64,000 nucleotides of DNA from Acinetobacter pittii ATCC 19004 = CIP 70.29 (GCF_000369045.1 NZ_KB849786.1:76117-140116); one strand, 5' to 3'; positions 17,688 through 27,047 are shown, counted from the first letter of the stretch. Made by a program: numbers and translations. Notes: generated from the letters alone by a model not told the origin.

Positions 17688-18941
17688 ATGAAAACACATA
17701 AATCCTTGATGGCTTCCTGTTTATCCGTTTTATCAATTACTCTTTTTATACAGCATGCACAAGCTGCTGCTGCATTCGACCCAAATAGTCCTTGGATGTT
17801 GGGTGATTGGAACGGTCAACGCACAGCGTTACAAGCACAAGGTTATGATTTTTCTTTTGGATATACCGGCGAATATGCCGGTATTTTAGATTCAAAAAAT
17901 ACGTCTACGCATGGTAGTGCTTATACGGGGCAACTTGCACTAGGAACTCATTTTGACCTAAATAAAATTTTAGGTTGGCAAGATACGGAAGCTCAAATCA
18001 CATTAACATATCGTGATGGGCAGTCGCTTTCTGAACATTCACCAGCTTTAGCAGGGCACTTAAGCTCGGTGCAAGAAGTGTGGGGGCGTGAGCAAACTTG
18101 GCGTTTAACAGATTTGTGGATCAAGAAGAAATTCCTTGATCAGAAGTTAGATGTGAAAGTCGGTCGTTTTGGTGAAGGTGAAGACTTTAATAGTTTTGAC
18201 TGTGATTTCCAGAATTTAGCGCTTTGTGGTTCGCAAGTCGGTAACTGGGTGGGCGATCAGTGGTATAACTGGCCAGTAAGCCAATGGGCAATGCGTGTTA
18301 AATATAACTTGCAACCTGATTTATATACGCAAGTTGGTGTATATGAATACAACCCGGAAAATCTGGACCGAGGTAAAGGTTTTAACTTAAGTACTGATGG
18401 TTCTCACGGTGCAATTATTCCTGCCGAAGTAGTTTGGTCACCTAAATTAGGCGCTCAAAGTATGGCTGGTGAATACCGTTTAGGTTATTACTACAGCACT
18501 GCTGACGCCGAAGAAATTACGAATAAGGCTCAAACATCTCATAAACAAGGGGTGTGGGTAACTGCAAAACAAAAATTATTCCAGCCTGCTGATCAAACAG
18601 ATCGCGGTTTGACAGGTTTTGTGAACCTGACTTTCCACGACTCTGATACCAACAAAATTGATAATATGCAAAATGTAGGCTTGGTCTATAAAGGTTTGCT
18701 CAATCAACGTCCTCAAGATGAGTTGGCACTCGGTGTGGCTCGTATCCATATCAATGATGATTGGAACGATGTTCAAACTAAAGAATATGACACTGAATAC
18801 AATACCGAGCTTTACTACGGTATTCATGCCACTAACTGGTTAACTATTCGTCCAAATGTGCAATATGTTCGTCATGTTGGTGCATTAAAAAATGGTGATA
18901 ACACTTGGGTTGGCGGTATTAAATTCTCAACTGCATTCTAA
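17688..18941 (+). CDS. oprB: OprB-type carbohydrate-selective porin
   Basis: A 417-aa outer-membrane porin. The Sec signal MKTHKSLMASCLSVL...QHAQA is cleaved near A26. The family opening SPWMLGDWNGQRTALQAQGY and the terminal strand WVGGIKFSTAF with C-terminal Phe are characteristic of OprB. It lets glucose and related sugars cross the outer membrane. The glucose dehydrogenase gene follows on the same strand about 170 bases later, so sugar entry and periplasmic oxidation are coupled by location. Two Cys in a loop (FDCDFQNLALCGSQ) could form a disulfide. Confidence 0.93.
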   Translation: MKTHKSLMASCLSVLSITLFIQHAQAAAAFDPNSPWMLGDWNGQRTALQAQGYDFSFGYTGEYAGILDSKNTSTHGSAYTGQLALGTHFDLNKILGWQDTEAQITLTYRDGQSLSEHSPALAGHLSSVQEVWGREQTWRLTDLWIKKKFLDQKLDVKVGRFGEGEDFNSFDCDFQNLALCGSQVGNWVGDQWYNWPVSQWAMRVKYNLQPDLYTQVGVYEYNPENLDRGKGFNLSTDGSHGAIIPAEVVWSPKLGAQSMAGEYRLGYYYSTADAEEITNKAQTSHKQGVWVTAKQKLFQPADQTDRGLTGFVNLTFHDSDTNKIDNMQNVGLVYKGLLNQRPQDELALGVARIHINDDWNDVQTKEYDTEYNTELYYGIHATNWLTIRPNVQYVRHVGALKNGDNTWVGGIKFSTAF

Positions 18942-18955
18942 GCGTAATTACTCCG

Positions 18956-19012
18956 AAAAACGGATTGTCGAGGGCTAAATCATTGATTGAATTATCCTGA
19001 CCTTCCGTTTTT
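18956..19012 (+). terminator. Possible long-loop terminator after oprB
   Basis: AAAACGGA (18957-18964) and TCCGTTTT (19004-19011) pair across a 39-base loop and end in a T-run. The long loop makes it uncertain, and partial read-through into gcd is plausible. Confidence 0.35.
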
Positions 19013-19115
19013 TCTTGATGCCTGAATTTGTTTTAGATGTATTGGTGATGCCATTTTTCTATAAGGTTCTTGGCACATCTTTCCTATAAAAATGATGATT
19101 GATAAGAGGTGGTTT

Positions 19116-21521
19116 ATGAATCAACCTACTTCAAGATCAGGTTTAACGACTTTTACCGTAATTATTATTGGGTTACTGGCGTTATTCCTGTTAATTGGAG
19201 GTATTTGGCTCGCTACACTAGGCGGTTCAATTTACTACATTATAGCTGGAGTATTACTCCTCATTGTTGCATGGCAACTCTACAAGCGTGCTTCTACTGC
19301 TTTGTGGATTTATGCTGCATTAATGCTAGGTACCATTATCTGGAGTGTCTGGGAAGTTGGAACAGACTTTTGGGCGCTTGCACCCCGTTTAGATATTTTA
19401 GGTATTCTTGGTTTATGGTTATTGGTTCCGGCTGTAACTCGTGGAATCAACAACCTTGGATCAAGTAAAGTTGCCTTATCTTCAACTTTAGCAATTGCAA
19501 TCGTGTTGATGGTTTATTCTATTTTCAATGATCCGCAAGAAATTAATGGTGAAATCAAAACACCTCAACCAGAAACAGCTCAAGCCGTGCCTGGTGTTGC
19601 TGAAAGCGATTGGCCAGCTTATGGTCGTACTCAAGCAGGCGTGCGTTATTCTCCATTGAAACAGATCAATGATCAAAACGTAAAAGACTTGAAAGTTGCC
19701 TGGACTTTACGTACTGGCGATCTTAAGACAGATAACGACTCTGGCGAAACGACCAATCAGGTTACACCGATTAAAATCGGTAACAACATGTTTATCTGTA
19801 CAGCTCACCAGCAGTTAATTGCGATTGATCCTGCTACAGGTAAAGAAAAATGGCGTTTTGATCCGAAACTTAAAACGGATAAATCGTTCCAGCATTTAAC
19901 TTGTCGTGGTGTGATGTACTACGATGCAAACAATACAACTGAGTTTGCAACGAGTCTTCAAAGCAAGAAATCTAGCTCTACACAATGTCCACGTAAGGTA
20001 TTTGTACCAGTCAACGATGGCCGTTTAGTGGCTGTAAATGCTGACACTGGTAAAGCATGTACTGACTTTGGTCAAAATGGTCAAGTGAACTTACAAGAGT
20101 TCATGCCATATGCTTATCCAGGCGGTTATAACCCAACATCTCCTGGTATTGTGACTGGTTCAACTGTTGTTATTGCTGGTTCTGTAACAGATAACTACTC
20201 AAATAAAGAGCCATCTGGTGTGATTCGTGGATACGACGTTAACACTGGTAAACTTCTTTGGGTATTTGATACTGGCGCAGCAGATCCAAATGCAATGCCG
20301 GGCGAAGGTACTACTTTTGTTCATAACTCACCAAATGCGTGGGCACCTTTAGCATACGATGCCAAACTTGATATTGTTTATGTACCAACAGGTGTAGGTA
20401 CTCCAGATATCTGGGGTGGCGACCGTACCGAGTTGAAAGAGCGTTATGCAAACTCAATGTTAGCGATTAATGCTTCTACTGGTAAATTAGTGTGGAACTT
20501 CCAGACAACCCATCACGATTTATGGGATATGGACGTACCATCACAACCATCTTTAGCTGATATCAAAAACAAAGCCGGCCAAACTGTTCCTGCAATCTAT
20601 GTATTGACGAAAACAGGTAATGCCTTTGTGCTTGATCGCCGTAATGGTAAACCAATTGTTCCTGTAACTGAGAAACCAGTTCCACAAACAGTTAAACGTG
20701 GACCACAAACTAAAGGTGAGTTCTATTCAAAAACTCAGCCATTCTCTGACTTGAACTTGGCGCCACAAGATAAATTGACTGATAAAGACATGTGGGGTGC
20801 CACTATGCTTGATCAGCTCATGTGTCGTGTATCTTTCAAACGTCTAAATTACGATGGTATTTATACTCCACCATCTGAAAACGGTACTTTAGTTTTCCCT
20901 GGTAACTTAGGTGTGTTTGAATGGGGCGGTATGTCAGTTAACCCTGATCGTCAGGTTGCTGTAATGAACCCGATTGGTCTGCCATTCGTAAGTCGTTTAA
21001 TTCCTGCTGATCCAAACCGTGCACAAACTGCAAAAGGTGCAGGAACTGAGCAGGGCGTACAACCGATGTACGGCGTACCTTATGGTGTTGAAATTAGCGC
21101 ATTCTTATCTCCGCTTGGTTTACCTTGTAAGCAACCGGCTTGGGGCTATGTAGCTGGCGTTGATTTGAAAACTCATGAAGTGGTATGGAAAAAACGTATT
21201 GGTACAATCCGTGATAGCTTGCCGAACTTGTTCCAGTTACCTGCTGTGAAAATTGGTGTGCCTGGTTTAGGTGGTTCAATTTCTACTGCCGGTAATGTCA
21301 TGTTTGTTGGTGCAACTCAAGATAACTACTTACGTGCGTTTAACGTTACTAACGGTAAGAAACTTTGGGAAGCGCGTTTACCAGCAGGTGGACAAGCGAC
21401 ACCAATGACTTATGAAATCAATGGTAAGCAATATGTTGTGATCATGGCTGGCGGTCATGGTTCATTTGGTACGAAAATGGGCGACTATTTAGTGGCTTAT
21501 GCCTTACCAGATAACAAATAA
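19116..21521 (+). CDS. gcd: Membrane-bound PQQ-dependent glucose dehydrogenase
   Basis: An 801-aa quinoprotein, matching the known length of A. calcoaceticus GdhA. Five N-terminal TM helices (about residues 10-140) anchor it and bind ubiquinone. The periplasmic eight-bladed propeller follows, with tryptophan-docking repeats such as AIDPATGKEKWRFD and AVNADTGKACTDFG, and the catalytic-region segment TTHHDLWDMDVPSQPSL. It oxidises D-glucose and other aldoses to lactones, using PQQ and a divalent ion, and feeds electrons to ubiquinone. The start has AAGAGGTGG upstream; an earlier ATG would add eight residues. The upstream porin and the PqqU-like receptor at 38.9 kb are functional partners. Confidence 0.97.
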   Translation: MNQPTSRSGLTTFTVIIIGLLALFLLIGGIWLATLGGSIYYIIAGVLLLIVAWQLYKRASTALWIYAALMLGTIIWSVWEVGTDFWALAPRLDILGILGLWLLVPAVTRGINNLGSSKVALSSTLAIAIVLMVYSIFNDPQEINGEIKTPQPETAQAVPGVAESDWPAYGRTQAGVRYSPLKQINDQNVKDLKVAWTLRTGDLKTDNDSGETTNQVTPIKIGNNMFICTAHQQLIAIDPATGKEKWRFDPKLKTDKSFQHLTCRGVMYYDANNTTEFATSLQSKKSSSTQCPRKVFVPVNDGRLVAVNADTGKACTDFGQNGQVNLQEFMPYAYPGGYNPTSPGIVTGSTVVIAGSVTDNYSNKEPSGVIRGYDVNTGKLLWVFDTGAADPNAMPGEGTTFVHNSPNAWAPLAYDAKLDIVYVPTGVGTPDIWGGDRTELKERYANSMLAINASTGKLVWNFQTTHHDLWDMDVPSQPSLADIKNKAGQTVPAIYVLTKTGNAFVLDRRNGKPIVPVTEKPVPQTVKRGPQTKGEFYSKTQPFSDLNLAPQDKLTDKDMWGATMLDQLMCRVSFKRLNYDGIYTPPSENGTLVFPGNLGVFEWGGMSVNPDRQVAVMNPIGLPFVSRLIPADPNRAQTAKGAGTEQGVQPMYGVPYGVEISAFLSPLGLPCKQPAWGYVAGVDLKTHEVVWKKRIGTIRDSLPNLFQLPAVKIGVPGLGGSISTAGNVMFVGATQDNYLRAFNVTNGKKLWEARLPAGGQATPMTYEINGKQYVVIMAGGHGSFGTKMGDYLVAYALPDNK

Positions 21522-21537
21522 AAAGCTTTTATAGAAA

Positions 21538-21565
21538 GGGCCTGGATTTATCCGGGCTTTTTTTA
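21538..21565 (+). terminator. Terminator after gcd
   Basis: GCCTGGA, loop TTTA, TCCGGGC (one G-U pair), then a run of seven Ts. Confidence 0.8.
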
Positions 21566-21687
21566 TGTCGATTTATATTAAAGCTTATCAATAAAACCGT
21601 TATTAAATATGCAAAAAAAGCATTTTATTGATGAATAAAAGCTCGCTATGCTATCCGCCTTAATAATGAATCTACTAGCCATACGCC

Positions 21688-23331
21688 ATGTATTTATATA
21701 CCGATTTCGACCAGCAGCTGGTTAATGAACGAGTTGCTCAGTTCCGTGATCAAACAGAACGCTATTTAGCTGGCAAACTTTCTGAAGATGAATATCGTCC
21801 ATTACGTTTGCAAAATGGTTTATATGTGCAACGTTATGCGCCTATGCTGCGTATTGCTGTGCCGTATGGCTTAATGAATTCTAAACAATTACGTAAAGTT
21901 GCTGAAGTTTCAACTGCTTATGACCGTGGTTATGCACATGTATCTACACGTCAAAACATTCAGTTAAACTGGCCTGCACTTGAAGATGTGCCAGACATTT
22001 TGGCTGAACTTGCAACTGTACAAATGCATGCCATTCAAACCAGTGGTAACTGTATTCGTAACACGACAACTGACCAATATGCAGGTGTGGTTGCTGGTGA
22101 AATTGCAGACCCACGTCCAACATGTGAGTTGATTCGTCAGTGGAGTACATTCCACCCAGAATTTGCATTCTTGCCACGTAAGTTCAAAATTGCTGTTTCT
22201 GCACTTGAAGAAAAAGATCGTGCGGCAACTGCATTCCACGATATTGGTGTTTATATCGTGCGTAATGAAGCAGGCGAGATCGGCTATAAAATTATGGCTG
22301 GGGGGGGTTTAGGCCGTACCCCAATCATCGGTAGTGTGATTCGTGAGTTTTTACCACGTGAAGATTTAATTGCTTACTTAGAAGCGGTTTTACGTGTTTA
22401 TAACTTGCATGGTCGTCGTGATAACAAATATAAAGCGCGTATCAAAATTCTAGTTAAAGCATTAACGCCTGAAGTGTTTGCACAAAAAGTTGAAGCTGAA
22501 TTTGAACATACACGTGAAGCATTGAAGATTCAGCCAGAAATCTTGAAAAAACTGGATGAAGAATTCACTCCATTTGCTTACCAAGATTTGGGTGATGAAG
22601 ACTTCACAGCATTGTTTGCTGAGCATCCAAAATTCAAACAGTGGTTCAATATCAACACGCATGCGCATAAAGTGAAGGGCTATCGTATTGTTACGATTTC
22701 TCTAAAACGCGCAGGTATTGCACCGGGTGATATGACCACCGAAGAAATGAATTTTATTGCAGATCTTGCTGATAAATATACGTTTGGTGAACTTCGCACG
22801 ACTCACGAACAAAACATTGCTTTGGCGGATGTACCTCAAAAAGATTTGTTCGATGTATGGCAAGCGCTTGAACAACAAAATATGGCGCGTGCACATATCG
22901 GCTTTATTACCGATATCATTAGTTGCCCGGGCGGTGATTTCTGTTCACTTGCAAATGCGAAATCAATTCCAATTGCTGAAGCAATTACACGTCGTTTTGA
23001 TGACTTAGACAAAGTTTATGATCTTGGTCATTTAGATCTAAATATTTCTGGTTGTATGAATGCTTGTGGTCACCACCACGTAGGTAACATCGGTATTTTA
23101 GGTGTGGATAAGAAAGGCGCTGAGTTCTATCAAATTACATTAGGTGGTAATTCAGACCATGATGCATCAATCGGTGACATCTTAGGGCCATCTTTTGCAG
23201 CAGATGCTGTGCCTGATGTTATTGAAGAAGTATTGAATACTTATCTTGATTTGCGTACTGAAGGTGAGCGTTTTGTTGATACATATCGCCGTGTAGGAAT
23301 TCAACCATTTAAGGAGCGTGCATATGCTTAA
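21688..23331 (+). CDS. cysI: Siroheme sulfite/nitrite reductase hemoprotein
   Basis: A 547-aa assimilatory reductase with two ferredoxin-like half domains (RLQNGLYVQRYAPMLRIAVPYG; TISLKRAGIAPGDMT). The 4Fe-4S/siroheme ligands are SCPGGDFCSLA and SGCMNACGHHH (C-x5-C ... C-x3-C). The STRQNIQLNW and NCIRNTTTDQYAG segments are conserved in the family. It reduces sulfite to sulfide for cysteine synthesis; a nitrite reductase function is less likely but shares the fold. The companion DUF934 gene overlaps its end by 8 bases. No flavoprotein CysJ is adjacent, so a ferredoxin-type donor is implied. Confidence 0.92.
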   Translation: MYLYTDFDQQLVNERVAQFRDQTERYLAGKLSEDEYRPLRLQNGLYVQRYAPMLRIAVPYGLMNSKQLRKVAEVSTAYDRGYAHVSTRQNIQLNWPALEDVPDILAELATVQMHAIQTSGNCIRNTTTDQYAGVVAGEIADPRPTCELIRQWSTFHPEFAFLPRKFKIAVSALEEKDRAATAFHDIGVYIVRNEAGEIGYKIMAGGGLGRTPIIGSVIREFLPREDLIAYLEAVLRVYNLHGRRDNKYKARIKILVKALTPEVFAQKVEAEFEHTREALKIQPEILKKLDEEFTPFAYQDLGDEDFTALFAEHPKFKQWFNINTHAHKVKGYRIVTISLKRAGIAPGDMTTEEMNFIADLADKYTFGELRTTHEQNIALADVPQKDLFDVWQALEQQNMARAHIGFITDIISCPGGDFCSLANAKSIPIAEAITRRFDDLDKVYDLGHLDLNISGCMNACGHHHVGNIGILGVDKKGAEFYQITLGGNSDHDASIGDILGPSFAADAVPDVIEEVLNTYLDLRTEGERFVDTYRRVGIQPFKERAYA

Positions 23332-23809
23332 TACAGCTCTACCAGTGCTTTATAAAGATGGCACGATTGCAGATAATACTTATCAAATCATTGCTGAAGA
23401 TGGTGTTATTCCCCAAGGTGATGTTGTGGTCACAACAGCTCAACTCGATCAATTAGCTAACGTTCAAGGCAAAAAAGCTTTGTATGTGACCGTAAATGAT
23501 TCACCTGAAGAGTACACATTTCCATTAAGTGAACTTGATGCAATCTTCATTGAGTTTGCAGGTTTTGGTGATGGTCGTGGTTATTCATTTGCTGCACTAT
23601 TGCGCCGTCAAGGTTTCCAAGGCGAATTGCGTGCAACTGGTGATGTGTTTAAGGATGTCTTAAACTACTTAAAACGTTCAGGTTTTGATAGTTTTGTGAT
23701 TAAAGAAGGTAAAGATGTGCAAGAAGCGGCAGCTGGTTTGCAAGACTTTACCAACCCATACCAAGCTTCAACAGCCGTACCGCAAGCAAGTTATCAAACT
23801 GGTGCTTAA
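23324..23809 (+). CDS. DUF934 family protein, sulfite reductase partner
   Basis: A 161-aa DUF934 protein, recognised by its FPLSELDAIFIEFAGFGDGRGYSFAALLRRQGFQGELRATGDVFKDVLNYLKRSGFDSF core. The family almost always follows a cysI-like gene in proteobacteria and is presumed to serve the sulfite reductase, perhaps as a subunit or maturation factor. Start: AAGGAG lies 7 bases before the ATG used; a GTG 6 bases earlier is too close to it. It overlaps cysI by 8 bases, indicating coupled translation. Confidence 0.87.
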   Translation: MLNTALPVLYKDGTIADNTYQIIAEDGVIPQGDVVVTTAQLDQLANVQGKKALYVTVNDSPEEYTFPLSELDAIFIEFAGFGDGRGYSFAALLRRQGFQGELRATGDVFKDVLNYLKRSGFDSFVIKEGKDVQEAAAGLQDFTNPYQASTAVPQASYQTGA

Positions 23810-23826
23810 ATAGTTTTTAAATATAA

Positions 23827-23853
23827 AGGCTGAACTCAGGTTCAGCTTTTTTT
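23827..23853 (+). terminator. Terminator after DUF934 gene
   Basis: GCTGAAC, loop TCAG, GTTCAGC, followed by T7. Confidence 0.9.
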
Positions 23854-23890
23854 ATGAATAATTTTTAAATGACTCAACTGAAGAACAACA

Positions 23891-24244
23891 ATGTTAGGTT
23901 TAATTTCAAAAATAAATCCTGGTGCTTTGTGGCTACTTTTTGCTATTGCGACAGATGTACTCTCAACATTTTATTCTGCTAAGGGGAATGGCTTAGTCAA
24001 TAAAACAGCTCAGGGTATTGCTCTGGTTTTGTATATTATTTCTTTTGCATGCGCTGCTATTGCTTTGAAATATATGCAAGCTGGAATCTTATATGTGCTT
24101 TGGTCTGGGATAGGTGTATTAGCAACAGCTTTTTTGGCAAAGATTTTTCTTGGTCAGAATATTGATGTGGCAGGGTGGGTGGGAATTGGTTTTATTACTG
24201 TAGGTTTAATGATTATTGCACAATATTCCAATATCGATGTTTAA
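23891..24244 (+). CDS. SMR family transporter with Asp at the membrane carboxylate
   Basis: A 117-aa, four-helix small multidrug resistance protein. In helix 1 the universal Glu14 position of EmrE (AEVIGT) reads TDVLST here, so Asp22 replaces Glu. The signature LYVLWSGIGVL with Trp71 aligns with EmrE Trp63. It may export cations or polyamines by proton antiport as a dimer. It differs from the AbeS sequence I remember in A. baumannii, which keeps Glu. It is a single gene with its own hairpin terminator. Function as an SMR protein is likely; substrate is unknown. Confidence 0.85.
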   Translation: MLGLISKINPGALWLLFAIATDVLSTFYSAKGNGLVNKTAQGIALVLYIISFACAAIALKYMQAGILYVLWSGIGVLATAFLAKIFLGQNIDVAGWVGIGFITVGLMIIAQYSNIDV

Positions 24245-24281
24245 AGCCCTTATAGAAATAGTAAGTATCTCTATAAGGGCT
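24245..24281. terminator. Bidirectional hairpin after SMR gene
   Basis: AGCCCTTATAGA and TCTATAAGGGCT form a perfect 12-bp stem with a 13-base loop between convergent genes. Confidence 0.7.
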
Positions 24282-24295
24282 AAATATTGAAAATA

Positions 24296-24739
24296 TTAGG
24301 TATCAAGCTGGCAGTTAACCATCCACTTTATACCGAACTGATCGGTAAAAGCGCCGTACAATGCGCCCCAGAACGTTTTTTCTAAAGGCATTTCAATTTG
24401 ACCATTAACAGATAAAGCATCAAAAAGTTGTTTTGCTTTTTCTTGCTCATCTTTTTCAAGATTGATCGAGATATAGTGATTATTTCCTTGGGTAAAAACG
24501 CTGTTAGGGGCACAAAACTGATCATTTGTATCTGAGGCCATAAGCACAGTGTACTCATTAATCGGTAAAGAAACATGTAGAACCAGATTTTTGTCGGCTT
24601 CCGATAACGTCACACCTTCAGGCGCTGGCATATCACCATAACGGCTTAACATACCGAATTCACCACCAAATACTGATTTATAAAAGTTAAAGGCTTGTTC
24701 TGCTTGACCTTGGAAATTGAGATAGTGATTGAGTTGCAT
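24296..24739 (-). CDS. VOC superfamily protein (PhnB/3-DMU-9-MT-like)
   Basis: A 147-aa protein of the vicinal-oxygen-chelate fold. LNHYLNFQGQAEQAFNFYKSVFGGE and the C-terminal EKTFWGALYGAFTDQFGIKWMVN are hallmarks of the PhnB/glyoxalase-like subgroup, formerly called 3-demethylubiquinone methyltransferase-like. The actual reaction is unknown for nearly all members. No metal triad can be assigned confidently. Monocistronic. Confidence 0.85.
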   Translation of the reverse strand: MQLNHYLNFQGQAEQAFNFYKSVFGGEFGMLSRYGDMPAPEGVTLSEADKNLVLHVSLPINEYTVLMASDTNDQFCAPNSVFTQGNNHYISINLEKDEQEKAKQLFDALSVNGQIEMPLEKTFWGALYGAFTDQFGIKWMVNCQLDT

Positions 24740-24825
24740 TGTTATTGTCCATTGTTGTTTTCGTTTAAAGGAATAAGTTAAAACTTAAAAGTGATTTTGT
24801 GGGTCATTTTTTGTAGTTTTTTCAT

Positions 24826-24853
24826 AAAAAATCCCACCGAAGTGGGATTTTAA
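24826..24853 (-). terminator. Terminator after second thiolase
   Basis: AAAATCCCAC, loop CGAA, GTGGGATTTT, with T-runs on both strands. It serves the minus-strand thiolase. Confidence 0.88.
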
Positions 24854-24868
24854 AATAATGAATTTGGA

Positions 24869-26044
24869 TTAAATGAGTTCAATTGCAACTGCTGTTGCCT
24901 CACCACCACCAATACAGAGTGCAGCAATACCTTTTTTACCGCCAGTACGTTTCAGTGCATGAATAAGTGTAAGAATAATACGAGAGCCCGTAGAACCTAC
25001 AGGGTGACCTAGTGCACAAGCACCACCATTGATATTTACTTTCTCTGCATCAAGTTTGAAATCATCAATTGGGCACATGGTAACCATAGCAAACGCTTCG
25101 TTAATTTCCCACAGGTCAACATCTTGCGCATTCCATCCCGCTTTTTTAAGCACTTTTTCGATAGCACCAACTGGAGCGATCGTAAATTCTGAAGGATGCT
25201 GAGAGTTTGACGCTGTTGCGATAATTTTTGCAAGCGGTTGCAAACCGCGCTGTGCTGCAACTTCACTTGAAGTTAATACTAATGCAGATGCACCATCCGA
25301 AATAGAACTTGCATTTGCGGCGGTAATCGTACCGTCTTTTGCAAAAGCTGGTTTGAGTGAAGGAATCTTGTCAATCTTGGCATTTAAAGGTTGTTCATCC
25401 TGATCAACAACGTCATCACCTTTACGACTAGGTACAGTAACTGGAACGATTTCGTCTTTGAAATAACCTTCAGTAATTGCTGTTTGAGCACGTTTTAAAG
25501 AGCGAATCGCAAAGTCATCCATTTGTTCACGTGTATAGCCACGAGTATTGGCCATATCTTGAGCAAATGAACCCATTAAACGCCCAGTTTCAGCATCTTC
25601 AAGCCCATCAAAGAACATATGATCTTTAATTTCGCCATGGCCCATGCGATAGCCAGCTCGTGCTTTTGGTAAAACATAAGGTGCATTTGTCATAGACTCC
25701 ATACCGCCAGCAACAACAACTTCAGCACTACCTGCTTTAATCATATCAGCGGCTTGCATAACAGCTTTCATGCCAGAACCACAAAGCTTGTTAATCGTTA
25801 CTGCACCTGTAGAGTCTGGTAAGCCAGCTTTACGCATCGCTTGACGTGCTGGACCTTGCTTTAGGCCAGCAGGCAGTACACAACCCATAATGACTTCTTC
25901 GACATCAGTAGGCTGTAAACCTGCTCGTGCGATTGCTTCTTTAATCGTTACAGCACCTAATTCAGGCGCTGTAAGTCCTGATAGTGATCCTTGAAAACCA
26001 CCCATGGCAGTACGAGCACCATTTACAATTACGATGTCAGTCAT
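24869..26044 (-). CDS. Acetyl-CoA C-acetyltransferase (biosynthetic-type thiolase)
   Basis: A 391-aa thiolase with Cys88 (NKLCGSGMKAV), His347 (GGACALGHPVGSTG) and Cys377 (ALCIGGGEA). Length and spacing fit the PhaA/AtoB group that condenses two acetyl-CoA to acetoacetyl-CoA or runs in reverse. No phaB, phaC or ato transferase gene is adjacent, so the pathway is open. It is monocistronic, with its own terminator. It is clearly distinct from the beta-oxidation thiolase at 13.8-15.0 kb. Confidence 0.93.
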   Translation of the reverse strand: MTDIVIVNGARTAMGGFQGSLSGLTAPELGAVTIKEAIARAGLQPTDVEEVIMGCVLPAGLKQGPARQAMRKAGLPDSTGAVTINKLCGSGMKAVMQAADMIKAGSAEVVVAGGMESMTNAPYVLPKARAGYRMGHGEIKDHMFFDGLEDAETGRLMGSFAQDMANTRGYTREQMDDFAIRSLKRAQTAITEGYFKDEIVPVTVPSRKGDDVVDQDEQPLNAKIDKIPSLKPAFAKDGTITAANASSISDGASALVLTSSEVAAQRGLQPLAKIIATASNSQHPSEFTIAPVGAIEKVLKKAGWNAQDVDLWEINEAFAMVTMCPIDDFKLDAEKVNINGGACALGHPVGSTGSRIILTLIHALKRTGGKKGIAALCIGGGEATAVAIELI

Positions 26045-26152
26045 TGTTGTAATCTCCGATTGTTCTTAATCTCAAAATAAGAAATGTTTAAAACCTAGGC
26101 AGTATATTGCAAAAATCAAAGAGAGATATCTTCTGCATTAGACTGTAGAGTT

Positions 26153-26668
26153 CTAACAATTTTTAAGGTCTTCTAAACGGGTGTGTCCCATTTTGCTGAG
26201 AATTAATTTAAAGTTTTTAAGCTGGTTATAAGAACAGTAAGTAAAAGTGCCGTTAGATTCGCGTGGGAGTCCTGTGTCGCCCTGAAATACAATACTATTT
26301 AGTTTTTTTCCAAACTTTTGAAATTTTAAAGAACCGTAGCGATGAGCAAATTCAACATTGGTTAATACTTCTTCATTATTTTCTCTTTGTAGATTCTGAT
26401 TCGTGTCTACAAAGCTTATAAGACTTGTATCCCAGTTATTATTACATGTAGACAAATCAACACTTGGGCAAAGTACGACACTCTTATGTCGTAGAATTGC
26501 GTCGTATTTGGCTTTTTGTATATGAATTGTGAGTAGTCGAGGCGAATTTTTTAATTCTACAGAAGCCATAAATTGATGATATAAAGGAAGCGCTATAGTG
26601 GCCATAATCATAAGAATTGCGAGCGTTATAGCGAGTTCCAACAACGTGAAACCGGGAGATTTAAACAT
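26153..26668 (-). CDS. Orphan type IV prepilin-like protein (GspH/FimT type)
   Basis: A 171-aa protein with a class III prepilin signal: short leader MFKSPG, cleaved before FTLLELAITLAILMIMATIALP, with the conserved Glu at +5. The C-terminal half resembles the GspH/FimT domain (GDTGLPRESNGTFTYC). Four Cys (two around CPSVDLSTC, one in TYC, one at the C-terminus NC) could form disulfides. FimT/FimU proteins are minor pilins that prime the pilus or bind DNA. No other minor pilin gene is near, so it stands alone here, although the pilGHIJ chemosensory genes lie 36 kb away. Confidence 0.8.
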   Translation of the reverse strand: MFKSPGFTLLELAITLAILMIMATIALPLYHQFMASVELKNSPRLLTIHIQKAKYDAILRHKSVVLCPSVDLSTCNNNWDTSLISFVDTNQNLQRENNEEVLTNVEFAHRYGSLKFQKFGKKLNSIVFQGDTGLPRESNGTFTYCSYNQLKNFKLILSKMGHTRLEDLKNC

Positions 26669-27047
26669 TAAAATTCCTTAATATATAAAGAGGTATTTTG
26701 ATTTTATGCTTTCTATCAATGATTTATAATGATTTTTATAGTGAGGAAACACAAAATTAAATAAAGGTTATCAGGATGCTAGAATACTGGTAAAATCACC
26801 GTAAGCGAAAGAAAGAAGTTGTTCATATTTGCTAGTTGAGTGAAAAATTACCGAATTACAACGGAAATTGTAAGTAATTTTGTCAATAATTTACTTGATT
26901 AAAATTATCAAGCACTTGGAAAGTCTATCAAGTGTTTGTATGATTCAAATGTGAATAGCTTAAAAATAATACTGGGGTGAAAATATCTCAGGGGCCAATA
27001 AATTTAGGCTGAGCTTGAACAACAATTGTTATCTCTGGAGGATATCC
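26669..27047. other. 379-bp intergenic region upstream of ompA
   Basis: The region contains no gene I can support. It is AT-rich with several short inverted repeats: CTTGAT/ATCAAG (26894-26912), CACTTG/CAAGTG (26913-26934) and AACAATTGTT near 27021. They lie one after another in the probable ompA promoter and long 5' leader and could be binding sites or leader hairpins. The ompA ribosome site CTGGAGGA lies 5-13 bases before the ATG. Confidence 0.5.

Noticed and set aside
21688..23331. Assimilatory nitrite reductase NirA
   Set aside because: The DUF934 partner and absence of nitrate assimilation genes nearby favour sulfite reductase, though the fold is shared.
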